From contig CACYWN010000035.1 in NCBI GenBank assembly GCA_902778105.1, positions 1-33,643 on the forward strand: a stretch of DNA of 33,643 bases, given 5' to 3'. The notes under the pieces are model-generated. The model searched no databases. It saw only the letters and a program-made list of their open reading frames with translations, and was not told the DNA's origin. The position numbers were made by a program, and so were the translations under genes. Below, piece after piece: positions 7,759 to 21,900 of this stretch. The DNA is from an uncultured Bacteroidia bacterium (GTDB taxonomy: Bacteria > Bacteroidota > Bacteroidia > Bacteroidales > UBA932). The stretch's first letter is position 1; each line of letters starts with the position of its first letter.

Positions 7759-9429
7759 TCAACGGACTGCGTACAGACCGATGGTGGTTCCCGTGAATCC
7801 GCCAGCCATGGCGGTCGAAAGACTGGAGGCGTCCACCCCTTCCGCCACGGTGAGCGGCCCGGCTCCGTCAACGGCGCACTGGAAACGGAAAGTAAGACCG
7901 TCGTCCGAAGCGATGGAAAGGTCCACGGTCCGCGTATTCTCCGGCAACGGGACACTTCCCAATACCACGGAATCCATGCCCACTTTCTCCAGCACGGCGG
8001 CAGTCCGGCCATCCTGCAGGCAAACCTTCAGGAAATACTGGTGCCGTTCATCCTTATACAGGAGCATTCCGGCCGCTTCGTCCCCCACCGGAGTGAAACG
8101 CATACGCGTGGAAGCGGTGAATACGTGATGCTGTAATCGTCTGAGAATCAAGGCCGGAGTCTCGAAACGGGTCGCGCGTGCCGGGGAACACCGGAGCGCC
8201 AGGACTCCGTCCCGGATGTCATACAGCCCGTCAGCCGGACCGCGAAGCGTCATCCACTCCATCCCAAGCGCGTCTCCATCGAAGGAATCCTCCACCTTGA
8301 AATTGCCGAAAGTGGGAACCTCGCCCACGGTCGTACCGGGATGACGGACAACGACGGGAACCGTTTCCTCCCCTTCCAGGAAGAACGGGAAACCATCCTC
8401 CGACCAGCGTACCGGGAGAAGGAAAGTTTCACGCCCGAGATTCTCGAATCCCGCCTTGAGCGGCCTGCAACCCAGGAAAACGCCCCACCACTCGCCCTCC
8501 GGAGTCCGGACCAGGTCGGCATGGCCGGCGCAGGTCACCGGATCGGGACGGTCGGCAGCGAGATGGCGCTGGGTAAGGATAGGATTGCGGTTCCAGGGCT
8601 GGTAACCCTCCATCGGCGCATCGCTCCGGAAAATCACTTCCGAATGCTGGTCGGACGTACCGCCTTCCGCACACATCAGGTAATACTTTCCCTCTATCTT
8701 GTACAGGTGCGGTCCTTCGATCCAGATGGGTTTCCGGGAAGGATCCACCCCCTTGTCCACGATAATCTTCCTTTCGCCGATGGTACAGTCGTTCTCCACG
8801 TCGTACTCTACGATCCGGATCGTCCGGTGGCCGTCGTATTCGGGCTTTCCGTCCGGCGCATCATCGTTGTTCACGATATACGCCTTGCCATCGTCATCGA
8901 AAAACAGGGACGGATCGATGCCCTGGACCTGCGGAAGCAGGATCGGGTCGGACCAGGGGCCGAACGGATCCTGCGTCTTCACGACGAAGTTGCCTGCGCC
9001 CACGTTGGTGGTAATCATATAGTACGTCCGGTTCTTCGGATTGTACTGGATGTCCGGGGCGAAGATTCCGCCGCTCGTATGCTGGCGGTCCAGGTTCACG
9101 AGCTGGGACGGACGGTCCAGGACGTGGCCCACCTGCTTCCAGTTCACCAAATCGCGGCTGTGGAAAAGGGGAACACCCGGGAAATAACTGAACGTGGATG
9201 TCACGAGGAAATAATCCCCTTCCCCGTTCGTACAGATACTGGGATCGGAATACCAGCCCGGCAGGATGGGGTTGTACACCACATCAGAGCCGGGAAGCGG
9301 ATTCCTGGCATAAACGGCATCCTTTCCCTCATAGGAGAAACACTCGAACAGGGCGACTCCCTCCTGGGGAGCCGGACGGCAGGCCGGGAGAAGTCCGGCC
9401 AGCATGAGGGGTATCAACAGGCGTCTCAT
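7759..9429 (-). CDS. GH43 lipoprotein with XynB-type C-terminal beta-sandwich (xylosidase/arabinofuranosidase)
   Basis: This 556-residue lipoprotein starts at MRRLLIP (9429) and has a lipobox ending at Cys17 (GLLPAC). The GH43 domain (about 50-345) shows Asp in GWYSDPSIC, Asp in QGIDPSLFFDDDG and Glu in WIEGPHLYK. The C-terminal domain (about 360-556) matches the beta-sandwich seen in beta-xylosidases of GH43 subfamilies 10-12 (FKVEDSFDGDALGMEWMTLR; TRFETPALILRRLQH). Such enzymes release xylose or arabinose from the non-reducing ends of xylo- and arabinoxylo-oligosaccharides. Surface or periplasmic anchoring follows from the lipobox. It sits 7 bp after the GH43-CBM6 gene. The choice between xylosidase and arabinofuranosidase is open. 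Confidence 0.87.
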   Translation of the reverse strand: MRRLLIPLMLAGLLPACRPAPQEGVALFECFSYEGKDAVYARNPLPGSDVVYNPILPGWYSDPSICTNGEGDYFLVTSTFSYFPGVPLFHSRDLVNWKQVGHVLDRPSQLVNLDRQHTSGGIFAPDIQYNPKNRTYYMITTNVGAGNFVVKTQDPFGPWSDPILLPQVQGIDPSLFFDDDGKAYIVNNDDAPDGKPEYDGHRTIRIVEYDVENDCTIGERKIIVDKGVDPSRKPIWIEGPHLYKIEGKYYLMCAEGGTSDQHSEVIFRSDAPMEGYQPWNRNPILTQRHLAADRPDPVTCAGHADLVRTPEGEWWGVFLGCRPLKAGFENLGRETFLLPVRWSEDGFPFFLEGEETVPVVVRHPGTTVGEVPTFGNFKVEDSFDGDALGMEWMTLRGPADGLYDIRDGVLALRCSPARATRFETPALILRRLQHHVFTASTRMRFTPVGDEAAGMLLYKDERHQYFLKVCLQDGRTAAVLEKVGMDSVVLGSVPLPENTRTVDLSIASDDGLTFRFQCAVDGAGPLTVAEGVDASSLSTAMAGGFTGTTIGLYAVR

Positions 9430-9436
9430 GACCGGA

Positions 9437-10762
9437 TCATTCAAAGGAAATCCAATCGACCTGGAGACCGTTTCCTTCCTCCACGATCAGTTTGATGTTC
9501 TGGAGACCCGTCACCGCGGTTTCCAGCGGCAGGCGGATTTCGCTCCAGTCCCTGGCGGCAGGAAGTCCGTACGAGCCGATGGACTTTTCATCCCCGGTCT
9601 GGAGCATCACACGGGTTTTTTCCGGGCAGCGGATGCGGAAGGTCACCGATGCAGGCGCGGTCTCTCCGAACTCGATTTCGTCATAGCGGACCCAGGTCGC
9701 CGGACGCGACAGGAGGATGTACCAGCCGGCCCAGGGATTCGAGGCATCCAGGAAATCCAGATAGGCGCCATAATGGCAGACACCGCTGTAGCGGTCCAGC
9801 TGGACGGGACCTTTGGCCGACGTGACACCCACGCCGCGAAGGGTCGGAGTGACCTGCTCGATGGTGCCGTCCGGATTGAACCGGACCTTGTCGATGCGGA
9901 CGGAGCGGTTCTTGTCGAACGTCGGGGAATAATCGTTGTGGTGATAGAACAGATACCACTGCCCTTTGTACTCCACGAAGGAATGGTGGTTCGTCCAGCA
10001 CTCGTTCGGGGATTTCTCCATGATCTTGCCCTTGTATTCGAACGGGCCCAGCGGGCTGTCGCTCATCGCATACACGAGGGCCTCGGTACGGTCCTGCACC
10101 CATGGGTAGGTCAGATAGAACTTGCCTTCCCGCTCGAACACGTGCGGACCTTCCTTCAAGCCTCCTTCTTTCGGGAGTTCACCGTCCAGCCGGACGGCCG
10201 GGCCGTCCAGTTCGGTCATGTTGTCCTTGAGCCTGGCGCCCTGGAACCCCATGCCGGACCAGTAGATGTAGGCATTGCCGTCCGAAGCCACCAGGACGGT
10301 CGGATCGATGCCGAAGACACCCTGGATGCTGTTTTTCTCGGGCGTGAAGGGACCGTCAGGATGGTTGGCGGAGGCCATGCCGATGGCGAAGCCGCGGCCG
10401 GACTTGGGCGCATCCGGGAAGTAGAAATAGTATTTCCCGTTCCGGTACACGCATTCCGGCGCCCACATGGAATAGCCTTCAGGATTACCCCAGGGAACGT
10501 CCTTCTGGTCCAGGATTACGCCGTGGTCCGTCCAGTTGACAAGGTCCTCCGAGGAAAAAACGTGATAGTCTTCCATGCAGAACCACCTCCGTTCGGGTTC
10601 CACCGGACTGATGATGTCGTGGGAAGCATACAGCCATACCTTCCCTTCGAACACACGGGCGGTAGGATCGGCGGAGAACTGGTCCCGGATGACCGGATTC
10701 TGGGCCAGCAGGCCGGCTGAAAGCAGCAGCCCGGCAACGGGAAGAAGAAGATATCGTCTCAT
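9437..10762 (-). CDS. Secreted GH43-CBM6 glycosidase
   Basis: This enzyme has 441 residues from MRRYLLL (10762), where a signal peptide begins (cleavage near AGLLAQ). The GH43 propeller (about 20-310) carries Asp in FSADPTARVF, Asp in FGIDPTVLV and Glu in LKEGPHVFE. The typical APECVYRNGKYYFYF segment is present. Residues about 325-441 form a CBM6 (YLDFLDASNPWAGWYILL, ending LIVEEGNGLQVDWISF), a module that usually binds xylan or its ends. The predicted activity is alpha-L-arabinofuranosidase or beta-xylosidase on arabinoxylan in the periplasm or outside the cell. It is 2 bp from the CE1 gene upstream and shares domain order with the first part of the IS-cut enzyme at the end of the operon. 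Confidence 0.87.
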   Translation of the reverse strand: MRRYLLLPVAGLLLSAGLLAQNPVIRDQFSADPTARVFEGKVWLYASHDIISPVEPERRWFCMEDYHVFSSEDLVNWTDHGVILDQKDVPWGNPEGYSMWAPECVYRNGKYYFYFPDAPKSGRGFAIGMASANHPDGPFTPEKNSIQGVFGIDPTVLVASDGNAYIYWSGMGFQGARLKDNMTELDGPAVRLDGELPKEGGLKEGPHVFEREGKFYLTYPWVQDRTEALVYAMSDSPLGPFEYKGKIMEKSPNECWTNHHSFVEYKGQWYLFYHHNDYSPTFDKNRSVRIDKVRFNPDGTIEQVTPTLRGVGVTSAKGPVQLDRYSGVCHYGAYLDFLDASNPWAGWYILLSRPATWVRYDEIEFGETAPASVTFRIRCPEKTRVMLQTGDEKSIGSYGLPAARDWSEIRLPLETAVTGLQNIKLIVEEGNGLQVDWISFE

Positions 10763-10764
10763 GG

Positions 10765-13876
<3,112 letters not shown>

Positions 13877-13893
13877 ATCAATGTCAGTAAGGA

Positions 13894-15630
13894 TCAATAG
13901 CCCGGGTTCTGGACCAGGTTCGGATTCAGCTGCATCTCGTTGAACGGGAACGGGAAGAGTTCGCTCTTGCCCGACTTAAAGCCCACCGAGTACAGCTTGG
14001 AGCACCAGTCAGCGTCGCTAGCGTCGATGTAGCCGCGGTGTTCGGATTCACCATCCTTGGACATGGCATCGTAGAAAGTCGGATAGTACTTGCCGTTGTC
14101 AGCCAGTTCCTTGGCAGCATCACCCCAGCGAATGAGGTCCTGGAAGCGGGTACCGTCCAGCCAGCCCTCGAGGAACTTCTCGGTCTTGACCGTCTCCATG
14201 TCGCAGGCAGTGACCTTCGTCTTGCCGCCTGCACGCTCGTTGACGAGTTTCAGCGCGGCGAGGCCAGAGCCGTCATCACCGGTCTGGGCGCAGGCCTCCG
14301 CGTAGAGAAGGAGCACCTCGGCGTAACGCATGAGAGTCAGGTTCCAGTTGGCGACGTTACCGTCGGCCAGCACTCGGTCTTCCACACGGAAGAGGCGCTT
14401 CCACATGAAGTAACCCACGTGGCCATAAAGACCGGAATCATACACGCCACGAGATGCGTCCTTCTTCTTGTCGGCGAGGGTCCAACCAGCCTTGGGAACC
14501 GTTTTGCCTTCATCCGTTGTTTCAAAATCAGAAGAATAAGGCATTTCGTAAAGAACCTCATCATAGGTCTTGATCCAAGCCTTCCGGCGATAGGAATCCA
14601 GTCCGTCATACGCGATGATCTTGTCCACAAACTTCTGGGAAGGGTTGACCCAGCCCCACCCGCCGGGAACGAATTCGGTACCCTCGCCGGTGGGCGAGTT
14701 CATGTGGTCAGAACGCCAGGACCAGAGCCAGCGGAAGTTCGGCTGGGTACGGCCATAGGAATCCATGCCTTCGAACCAATCGAAATTGAGTTCGAACACA
14801 GCCTCGGTGGTGGCGCGGCCGCTGTGATGGTTCAGGGAAGCCATCTGCTCGCCGGGGACCAGCGCATAGAGTTTGGAGTCGATCACTTGCTTGAGGGCGG
14901 TCTTCGCACCGGCATAGTCGTGCTTGCTGATAAGAGCCTTACCCTTGAGGGCATAGGCGAACTCCTTGGTCACCTTCACGGCACCCTTCTTGTCATCGAC
15001 GGAGGTCTTGGAGGTCAGGTCGGGAATAGCCTTGTCGCACTCATCGGCAACCCACTGGAGAACCGCGTCCTGGGACTCGGCATTTTCGGGCTTGGCATCA
15101 CCCGGGAGGTTGCTTTCGACAATCGGAGCGGTGCCCCATGCAAGGGCGAGGAGCAGCTGAGCCTGGGCACGAAGAACACGGGCCTCGGCGACGCAGCGCT
15201 TCTTAACTTGCGTGTCGGCGGCTTCGGCAAAGTTGTCGAGCACGTCGTTGCAGGCCTTGATAATCATATAGTAGCACTCATACGTTCCGGCAATCAGCGA
15301 GTTGTTGTAATCCATGCGGAAAGCCTGGATCTCGTTACCGGACTGACCGTCGGTCTTATCGGAACCGGCGACATAAATCTCGTCGGAAGCGTACTCCCAC
15401 ATCGAGAGGAACGGGCAGTCGTTCCAGCCGGCGGAAGTCCACATCGTGTTGGAAAAGAAACGGCCGGCCGTATAATATGCAGCCACGAGCGCAGATTCGG
15501 CATCAGCGTCGGTCTGATAGAAAGTCGACAGGTCGACGACACCCTTGCGAGGGATGTCCAGTTTACTCTCGCATCCCACGAACATCAGGGAAGCGGCAGC
15601 AACAATCAGAGCAATAAAAATCTTTTTCAT
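13894..15630 (-). CDS. susD: SusD-like outer-membrane glycan-binding lipoprotein
   Basis: This 578-residue RagB/SusD-family lipoprotein has its lipobox ending at Cys20 (LMFVGC). I choose the start MKKIFIAL at 15630; MTTD four codons upstream is also possible. The N-terminal region is TPR-like and helical (DADAESALVAAYYTAGRFF; VKKRCVAEARVLRAQAQLLL). The C-terminus carries the family signature ELFPFPFNEMQLNPNLVQN, ending NPGY. SusD caps the SusC porin on the cell surface and helps bind the oligosaccharide to be imported. The gene begins 19 bp after susC ends. Context points to a xylan- or arabinoxylan-derived ligand. No SusE/F homologue follows, which is unusual. Confidence 0.95.
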   Translation of the reverse strand: MKKIFIALIVAAASLMFVGCESKLDIPRKGVVDLSTFYQTDADAESALVAAYYTAGRFFSNTMWTSAGWNDCPFLSMWEYASDEIYVAGSDKTDGQSGNEIQAFRMDYNNSLIAGTYECYYMIIKACNDVLDNFAEAADTQVKKRCVAEARVLRAQAQLLLALAWGTAPIVESNLPGDAKPENAESQDAVLQWVADECDKAIPDLTSKTSVDDKKGAVKVTKEFAYALKGKALISKHDYAGAKTALKQVIDSKLYALVPGEQMASLNHHSGRATTEAVFELNFDWFEGMDSYGRTQPNFRWLWSWRSDHMNSPTGEGTEFVPGGWGWVNPSQKFVDKIIAYDGLDSYRRKAWIKTYDEVLYEMPYSSDFETTDEGKTVPKAGWTLADKKKDASRGVYDSGLYGHVGYFMWKRLFRVEDRVLADGNVANWNLTLMRYAEVLLLYAEACAQTGDDGSGLAALKLVNERAGGKTKVTACDMETVKTEKFLEGWLDGTRFQDLIRWGDAAKELADNGKYYPTFYDAMSKDGESEHRGYIDASDADWCSKLYSVGFKSGKSELFPFPFNEMQLNPNLVQNPGY

Positions 15631-15649
15631 ATCCGTTGTCATTCTAGGG

Positions 15650-18600
15650 TTAGAACTCGAGGTTGAGACCAAGGATCAGGGACTTCGCGGTCGGGTAGTT
15701 ACCCATGTCGATACCAGCGGCGGAACCACCGTTGGTGGCGGTCTCCGGATCCAGACCGATGTACTTGGAGAAGGTGAAGTAGTTGTCCAGGGCGGCAAAG
15801 ACGCGGAGGTTGTTGACGGCGATCTTCTTGGTCAGGTTCTTCGGAAGGGTGTAACCCAACTGGATCTGCTTGATCTTGAAGTAGGAACCGTCGAACAGGG
15901 TCAGCGAGGAGGAGAAGGACGGGGTGGACCACTTGTCAGCGGCCGGGAACTTGGCGTTAGCCTTGTCACCGATAGCAGGGTTGTCCCAGGAATTGGCCCA
16001 ATAGTAGGAGTAGGTGTTGCACTCCTTACGGTCAGGACGCCAGGAAGTCGGGAAAATCTTGCTGCCGGCGGTGCCGTTGGAGAAGATGGTCAGATCGAAG
16101 TTCTTCCAATTGACGTTAATCGTGATACCATAGAGGAGGTTCGGGATACCGGAACCGAGGTCGACACGGTCGGACTGGGAAGGAGAGGTGGTCTGGCTGC
16201 CGTCCGCAGCCTCATAGAGCGTGTTGCCTTCGTTGTCGAAACCGACGGCCTTGTAACCGAGAAGATACCAGATGCTGTGGCCTTCCTCGAAGTAAGTGCC
16301 CATTTCGCAACCCTGAGGGACGCGGCCCGTAATCTGGCCGACGTTCGGATCGACATAGGTCACCATATTCTTCAGCCAGGAGGCGTTTGCGTTGATGCCA
16401 TAGCCGAAATCACCGATCTGGTCGCGCCAGCCGAGTTCGACTTCTATACCCTTGTTGTTCACGGAGCCGGCGTTCATCGTCACCGTGGTGCCGACGCCGA
16501 AATCACCGAAAGCGGGAAGACCGACTTCCTTCACGGGAGGCACGCCGACCAGCAGGTCCTTGGTGTTCTTGTCGAAGTAGTCGATACCGATGGTGAGACG
16601 GTCGCTGAACATGCGGGCATCGAGACCGAAGTCCGTCTGCACGGAAGTTTCCCACTTCAGATCAGGATTTGCCAGACCGGAAGGAATGGAACCCAGCGAC
16701 AGGGTCGTGGCATCAGGATCGTACTGATAGTACACCTTGTTCGCCATGATGGAAGTGGAGTACGGATAGTTGCCCAGCACGTTGATGTTACCGTTGATAC
16801 CCCAGGAGGCACGGAGCTTGAGGAAACTGACGACGCTGCGATCCACATTGTTCTTGAAGAACGACTCGTTGCTGATGGTCCAACCGGCGGACACGGACGG
16901 GAAGTAACCCCACTTCTTGTCCAACGGGAGTTTGGAGGAGTCGAACGCATCGGCACGGAAGTTGGCCTGGAGGCTGTACCGGTTGTCATAGGAATACGTC
17001 AGACGGCCGAAGTAGGACAGGCTGGCTTGACGGCCGGGAGCATTGTTCATATTCCTGGTTACACCGTCCTTCAGGAGGAAGTCCAGATAACGGAAGTTCT
17101 CCGCGTATCCCTGAAGGATATTGGTACCGGAAGCGCTGGCGCTCACGTTGTCCCAGTTATTCTCCCAGTAGGACATACCGGCCATGGCGCCGATGTCGTG
17201 ACGGCCGAAAGTACGGTTGTAGTTTGCGAAGTTCTCCCACTGATAGTACCAGCTGTCGTTGGCGGCAGCAGAAATGCTGTAGTTGTCGGACTTGACCGTG
17301 TTGCTGCTATAATAAGGAGCAGAATAGCTGTGGGTGTTGTTTTGGGAGATCCGATAGCCGAAGCGGGACGTGAAGGTGAAGCCCTTGAAAGGCATGAAGT
17401 TCAGGAAGGCGACGCCACGGACGCTGAAGCCGCCGCTGGAGTCGTCGGACGAGTCACGCCGGACGAACGGGTGGCCGGACTGGGTGGAGCCGATACGGGG
17501 AGGAAGCCAATAAAGGCCGGAATCCGGATCGGTAATCAAGGTATAACCCTTGCTCTGGTAGTCGACCATCGCCGGATAGTACTTGTTCAGCAAAGCCTCG
17601 TCACCACTGACGGGGAACAGCGGGGAAGAAGTGATGGCGGAAAGCATGAAGGAACCGTTGTCATCCGCCTCGGACACAGTCTTTCTGCTCCAACGCTCGA
17701 TGGAATTGTTCACACCGACGGTCAGCCAATCCTTGATCTTATAATCGGCATTGACCTGGAAGGTCAGACGGTTGTAGACATCCTTGTCTCCGCGGACGAT
17801 ACCATTGTCGTGGACGTTGTTGATGGAAGCGAAGAAATTACCCCGGTCGTTACCGCCGGAGAAGCCCACCGTGTGGCGGTTGCTCCAGGTGGGGGTGAAG
17901 ATTTCCTTACTCCAGTCCACGTCGAGGCCGTCATAATGGGCATCGTTGAGGGCCTGGTCGCTCAGGTAACCGCAAGCTTTTTCGAAAGCGATGTAGTCGG
18001 CAGCGTTCATAATGTCCAGCTTGTTGGACAGGCTGGAGAGGGTGAACTGGTTGTTGTAGAAGACTTTTCCTTCACCTTTCTTACCGGACTTGGTGGTGAT
18101 GAGCACGACACCGTTACCGGCCTCGGCACCGTAGATGGCGGCAGAGGCGGCGTCCTTCAGGACTTCCATGGATTCGATCATTTCCGGATCCAGGTACTGG
18201 ATGTTGTCCACCTTCAGGCCGTCCACGATGAGGAGCGGTCCGATATTACCGGAGTTGGAGGAGTAACCGCGGACGCGGATATCAGCGGCCTTGCCGGGAG
18301 CTCCCGAAGCACGCACGACCTGGACACCGGCGGCCTTGCCCTGGAGGGCGAGAGCAGCGTCGGAGGTGGAACGGTTCTGAAGGTCTTCGGCACGGACCGA
18401 AGCGACGGAACCGGTCAGGTCGCTCTTGCGCTGGACACCGTAACCGATGACCACGGTCTCATCCAGGAATTCAGTGTCTTCCTGAAGGACGATGTTGAAG
18501 ACGGGCCGGAACGTTGAGACGGAAAGTACCGTCCATGTCGGAAACTGCGCCGATGGACGTATTGCCGACGACCACGATGGCGGCGCCCACGACGGGCGCT

Positions 18601-18725
18601 CCGGTGGCATCGACAACCGTTCCGCTGATGGCACGGTTCTGGGCAGACGCAAGCGTCCCGCCCAGCAGGCCTGCCACGGCGATCATCGCAGCGGCGACCA
18701 TCTTTGCAAACAAATGCTTTGTCAT
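15650..18725 (-). pseudogene. susC: SusC-like TonB-dependent transporter, frameshifted near the N-terminus
   Basis: Two frames together make one SusC. The first (18725 to about 18505) has a signal peptide and carboxypeptidase-like regulatory domain (ISGTVVDATGAPVVGAAI, ending GTFRLNVPA). The second (about 18505-15650) resumes at PVFNIVLQEDTEFLDE, then VVIGYG, a plug domain (LLIVDGLKVDNIQYLDPEM; KDAASAAIYGAEAGNGVVL) and a beta-barrel ending in Phe (LILGLNLEF). Between NVPA and PVFNIVL the family normally has about 20 residues (GATL...GY...). They are absent, and the loss is not a multiple of three. The first frame would stop at 18471. Either a real small deletion inactivates the importer, or the assembly lost a segment. 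All other domains look intact. Its normal role is energy-dependent oligosaccharide import with SusD. Confidence 0.9.
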
Positions 18726-18790
18726 AAACAGCGTTGTTTTTTGGTTAGTTGATTATGGTTTGAAAAGTTTTGTGCTTATGCAGCCGGTGG

Positions 18791-18826
18791 CAAATGTACC
18801 TTTTTATATATGTGCAGACTTTCAAA
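18791..18826 (-). promoter_or_regulatory. Candidate susC operon promoter
   Basis: On the minus strand TACATTTG (18798-18791) matches the Bacteroidetes -7 box TAnnTTTG exactly. A TTTG that could act as the -33 box lies at 18826-18823. The spacing of 24 bp is a little longer than usual. Transcription would start near 18785, giving a leader of about 60 nt before the susC start at 18725. Confidence 0.6.
18816..18826 (-). promoter_or_regulatory. Candidate regulator-binding 11-mer TTTGAAAGTCT (copy 1)
   Basis: The minus strand reads TTTGAAAGTCT. The same 11 bases occur on the plus strand at 27585-27595, upstream of the acetylesterase-symporter operon. Related TTTGAA copies lie at 18759, 18900 and 18910. 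A binding site for the AraC-type domain of the adjacent hybrid regulator is the simplest explanation, but it is unproven. Confidence 0.35.
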
Positions 18827-18899
18827 TCATGACCGAAATCGGATATAAATCGACCATTTTGGGAAAGTTGGGGCCATCCGGTACCCCATCTGGCGGATT

Positions 18900-18915
18900 T
18901 TTGAAAGCGTTTGAA
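18900..18915 (+). promoter_or_regulatory. Direct repeat TTTGAA, 10-bp period, upstream of the hybrid regulator
   Basis: TTTGAA occurs at 18900-18905 and 18910-18915, exactly one helical turn apart. AraC-family proteins often bind direct half-sites on one face of the helix. It is about 50 bp before the regulator start, so autoregulation or control of the divergent susC promoter is possible. Confidence 0.3.
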
Positions 18916-18963
18916 CCGAAATTGAAGGGTATTTTTAGTAACTTGCAGCCACGAACGAAGAGT

Positions 18964-21900
18964 ATGACAAAACGCCTATTCCTTTCCATCCTGGCAGCCG
19001 CCCTCCTGCCGCTGACCGCCCTTTCCGAGAATGTCCGTTTCCGGAATTTCAGTACCGACGACGGACTCCCCGACAATTCCGTCCGCTCCATTTTCCAGGA
19101 CAGCAACGGACTGATCTGGCTTTGTACGCGTGAAGGTATCTGCATGTACGACGGTCTCCATTTCAAACTGTTGGAAGACGCATCCTGCGATATCCTGGAA
19201 GGGCTGGCGATGAGCCTCGCGGAAGACCGGGAACACCGGCTCTGGTTCATAACCACGCGCGGCATCGGCTACCATGACCTGAATACCGGAGAAACGAAGG
19301 CCATCCACCGGAACACCAAGGGCGGACTGGTCGGAGGAGCGGACATCGCCATCGACCGGAACGGGATGGTGTGGTTCGCCAATGAGGACATTTTCTGCTG
19401 GGACCCTTCCCGCCAAGTCCTGCTGGACTATTCTCCCTCCGCACTTTTCCGCAGCGATACGGTCGAAGCGGACAGCAACGGAAGCATCTGGTTCCTTTCC
19501 TCCGGAGGAGACCTGTACCGTTACAATACCATCAGCAACCAGTTTGAAAAAATCCGCGACGGCCAGGGTGAACGGTTTTCCCGCCAGGATATCGTTTCGG
19601 ACGAGGCGGGACACATCCTTTCCTCCGCTCCCGGCGGACTTGTCCTCCGGACCGACATCCTCACCAATACGACCACCTCCCTCTACCGGACCGGGGCCGG
19701 GGAAATCCGCTGCATCGTCCCCGAACGCAACGGCCGCTGCTGGCTGGGAACCGACCATGGCCTCATCCTGATAGACGGGAACGGCCAACAGTACTTCACC
19801 CACGACCGGTCCGATCCGGACTCCCTCGCCGGCGAGGATATCTGGTCCATGCTCATGGACCGCCAGGGCAATCTCTGGGTCGGACTGTTTTACAACGGCC
19901 TTTGCCTGCGGCGCAATCCGACGTCTTCCGTCATCCGGTACAGGGGGCGCAAATCCGGCGGAGACCTTCCCGGCGACATGATCCGTCCACTGGTCACCGT
20001 GGATGACGGACATGTCCTGGCCGGCGCAGAAGACGGCGGACTGGTCCTGCTCGACCTCTCGGACGGGACCGTGGAGGATTTGACCTTCCCGGGACCGGAC
20101 GGCAGTGTCCTCAACATTCAGGGGCTTGTCCTGGACGGGGAACAACTGTGGATCGCCACCTTCGGCAAAGGCGTCTTCCGGATGGATCTTCCCTCCCGGA
20201 AGGTCCAGAAGAATTATCTTTCCGACCTGTCCGCCGCCTGCGTCGCCCGGACCCGTTCCGGCGACATCCTGCTGGGAACGACGGCGGGACTGTACCGCTA
20301 TGACCGGACACAGGACCGCTTCCAGTCCTGTCCGGAATTCGGCAGCGCTTTCATCCATGCCCTGTACGAAGATTCCCGGGGCAGTCTCTGGATCGGCTCT
20401 TACGGCCACGGCGTCTGGACGGGGAAGGAAGGTGGATATCAGCATATTACGGCCAATGACCCGGCTTTCGGCCTGACCTCCGACTATATCACCAGCATCC
20501 GGGAGGACAGCCGGCACCGGATCTGGGTACTCACGGAAGCGGGCGGCGCCTGTTTTACCGGGCTCGACGAAATCACTTCCGGCAGTTTCCACTTCCGGAA
20601 CATCTCCCGCAAGAACGGTCTCCCCTCCTCCATCACCTGCTGTATCCTGGAGGACCTGGACCAGGTCCTCTGGCTCACCACCACCCACGGCATTGTAAAG
20701 CTGGCTCCCGACGACCTGACCATCCGGGAGATATACCAGGAGGAGAACGGAAACACGATGAATCAGTTTTCCTACGGTTCCGCCTGCTCCACCTCCAGCG
20801 GACGGCTTCTCTTCGGAACCAGCCAGGGACTCATCGGATTCACGCCACCCGGACAGGGAAACAGAACACCGGTGCAGCTCTACATCACCGAAATCTTCGG
20901 GACCGGTCCCAACGGCACATTCCGGGTGACCGAAGAAGGAAAATCGACGATCCGTTCCAGGAAGGTCCGCATCCATTATAATGATCTCTCCAGCCTGACC
21001 ATCCGGTATGCGGCTCCGAGTTTCCAGTCCTCCCGCACCGGGCTCTTCCGCACCACCCTGGAAGGAAAGCGGAAATCCATCCAGGATTTCTCCTACGACG
21101 GCGAAGCCACCTATACGGACCTGGCTCCCGGCAAGTACCGGTTCCGCGTGGACGGAGTCGGTTCCCGGCGCGACTCTACCCGGTCGCTTGATATCGAGAT
21201 CGTTCCTCCTTTCTACTGGTCCAAGGCCGCCATCGCGCTCTATATCGCCCTCTTCCTGGCTATCCTGTACCTGATCGGACTGCAATGGGACCATCTCCGC
21301 CAGATCCGGATGGCCCGGGAAGTGGAGAAGATGGAGTCGCAAAGCCAGAAAGACCTGTATGACGCGAAGATCAACTTCTTCACCAACATCACCCATGAAA
21401 TCCGGACGCCGCTCTCCCTGATCAAGATGCCGCTGGACAAGATTATCGCCAGCGGGAACTACACGGAAAGCAACAAGCAGGAACTCCTGACCATGCAGGC
21501 CAATGCCGACCGGCTCCTGAGCCTGACCAACCAGCTCCTGGACCTGCGGAAGATGGAAAAGATGGAAGTCCGTCCGGTCTTCCTTTCCAACGACCTTTCC
21601 GCCCTGGTCCGGAAGGTCTGCGACCGGTTCAGCCCGGTAGCCAAGGACCAGCACATCCAGCTGGACCTGTTCCTTCCGGAAGGCCCCCAGCGCGTCGATT
21701 GCGCGGCCGAGATGGTAGAAAAGATCCTGGGAAACCTGCTCTCCAATGCCTGCAAGTACGGAGGCGGACACGTCCGAGTGTCCCTGGAGCCGCGGCCCGG
21801 GACGGACACCGTCCGGGTCCGGGTGGACAGCGACGGGGACCGGATTCCGGAGCAGGACACGGAGCAGATCTTCGAGAAATTCTACCAGGCCGGTCCTGCC

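Noticed and set aside
15545-18517. 990-codon plus-strand open frame opposite susC
   Set aside because: It is antisense shadow of susC; the minus strand has plug and barrel motifs throughout.
18514-18963. Upstream extension of the HTCS reading frame by 150 codons
   Set aside because: It would run antisense through the susC start and promoter and would bury the signal peptide that begins at 18964.
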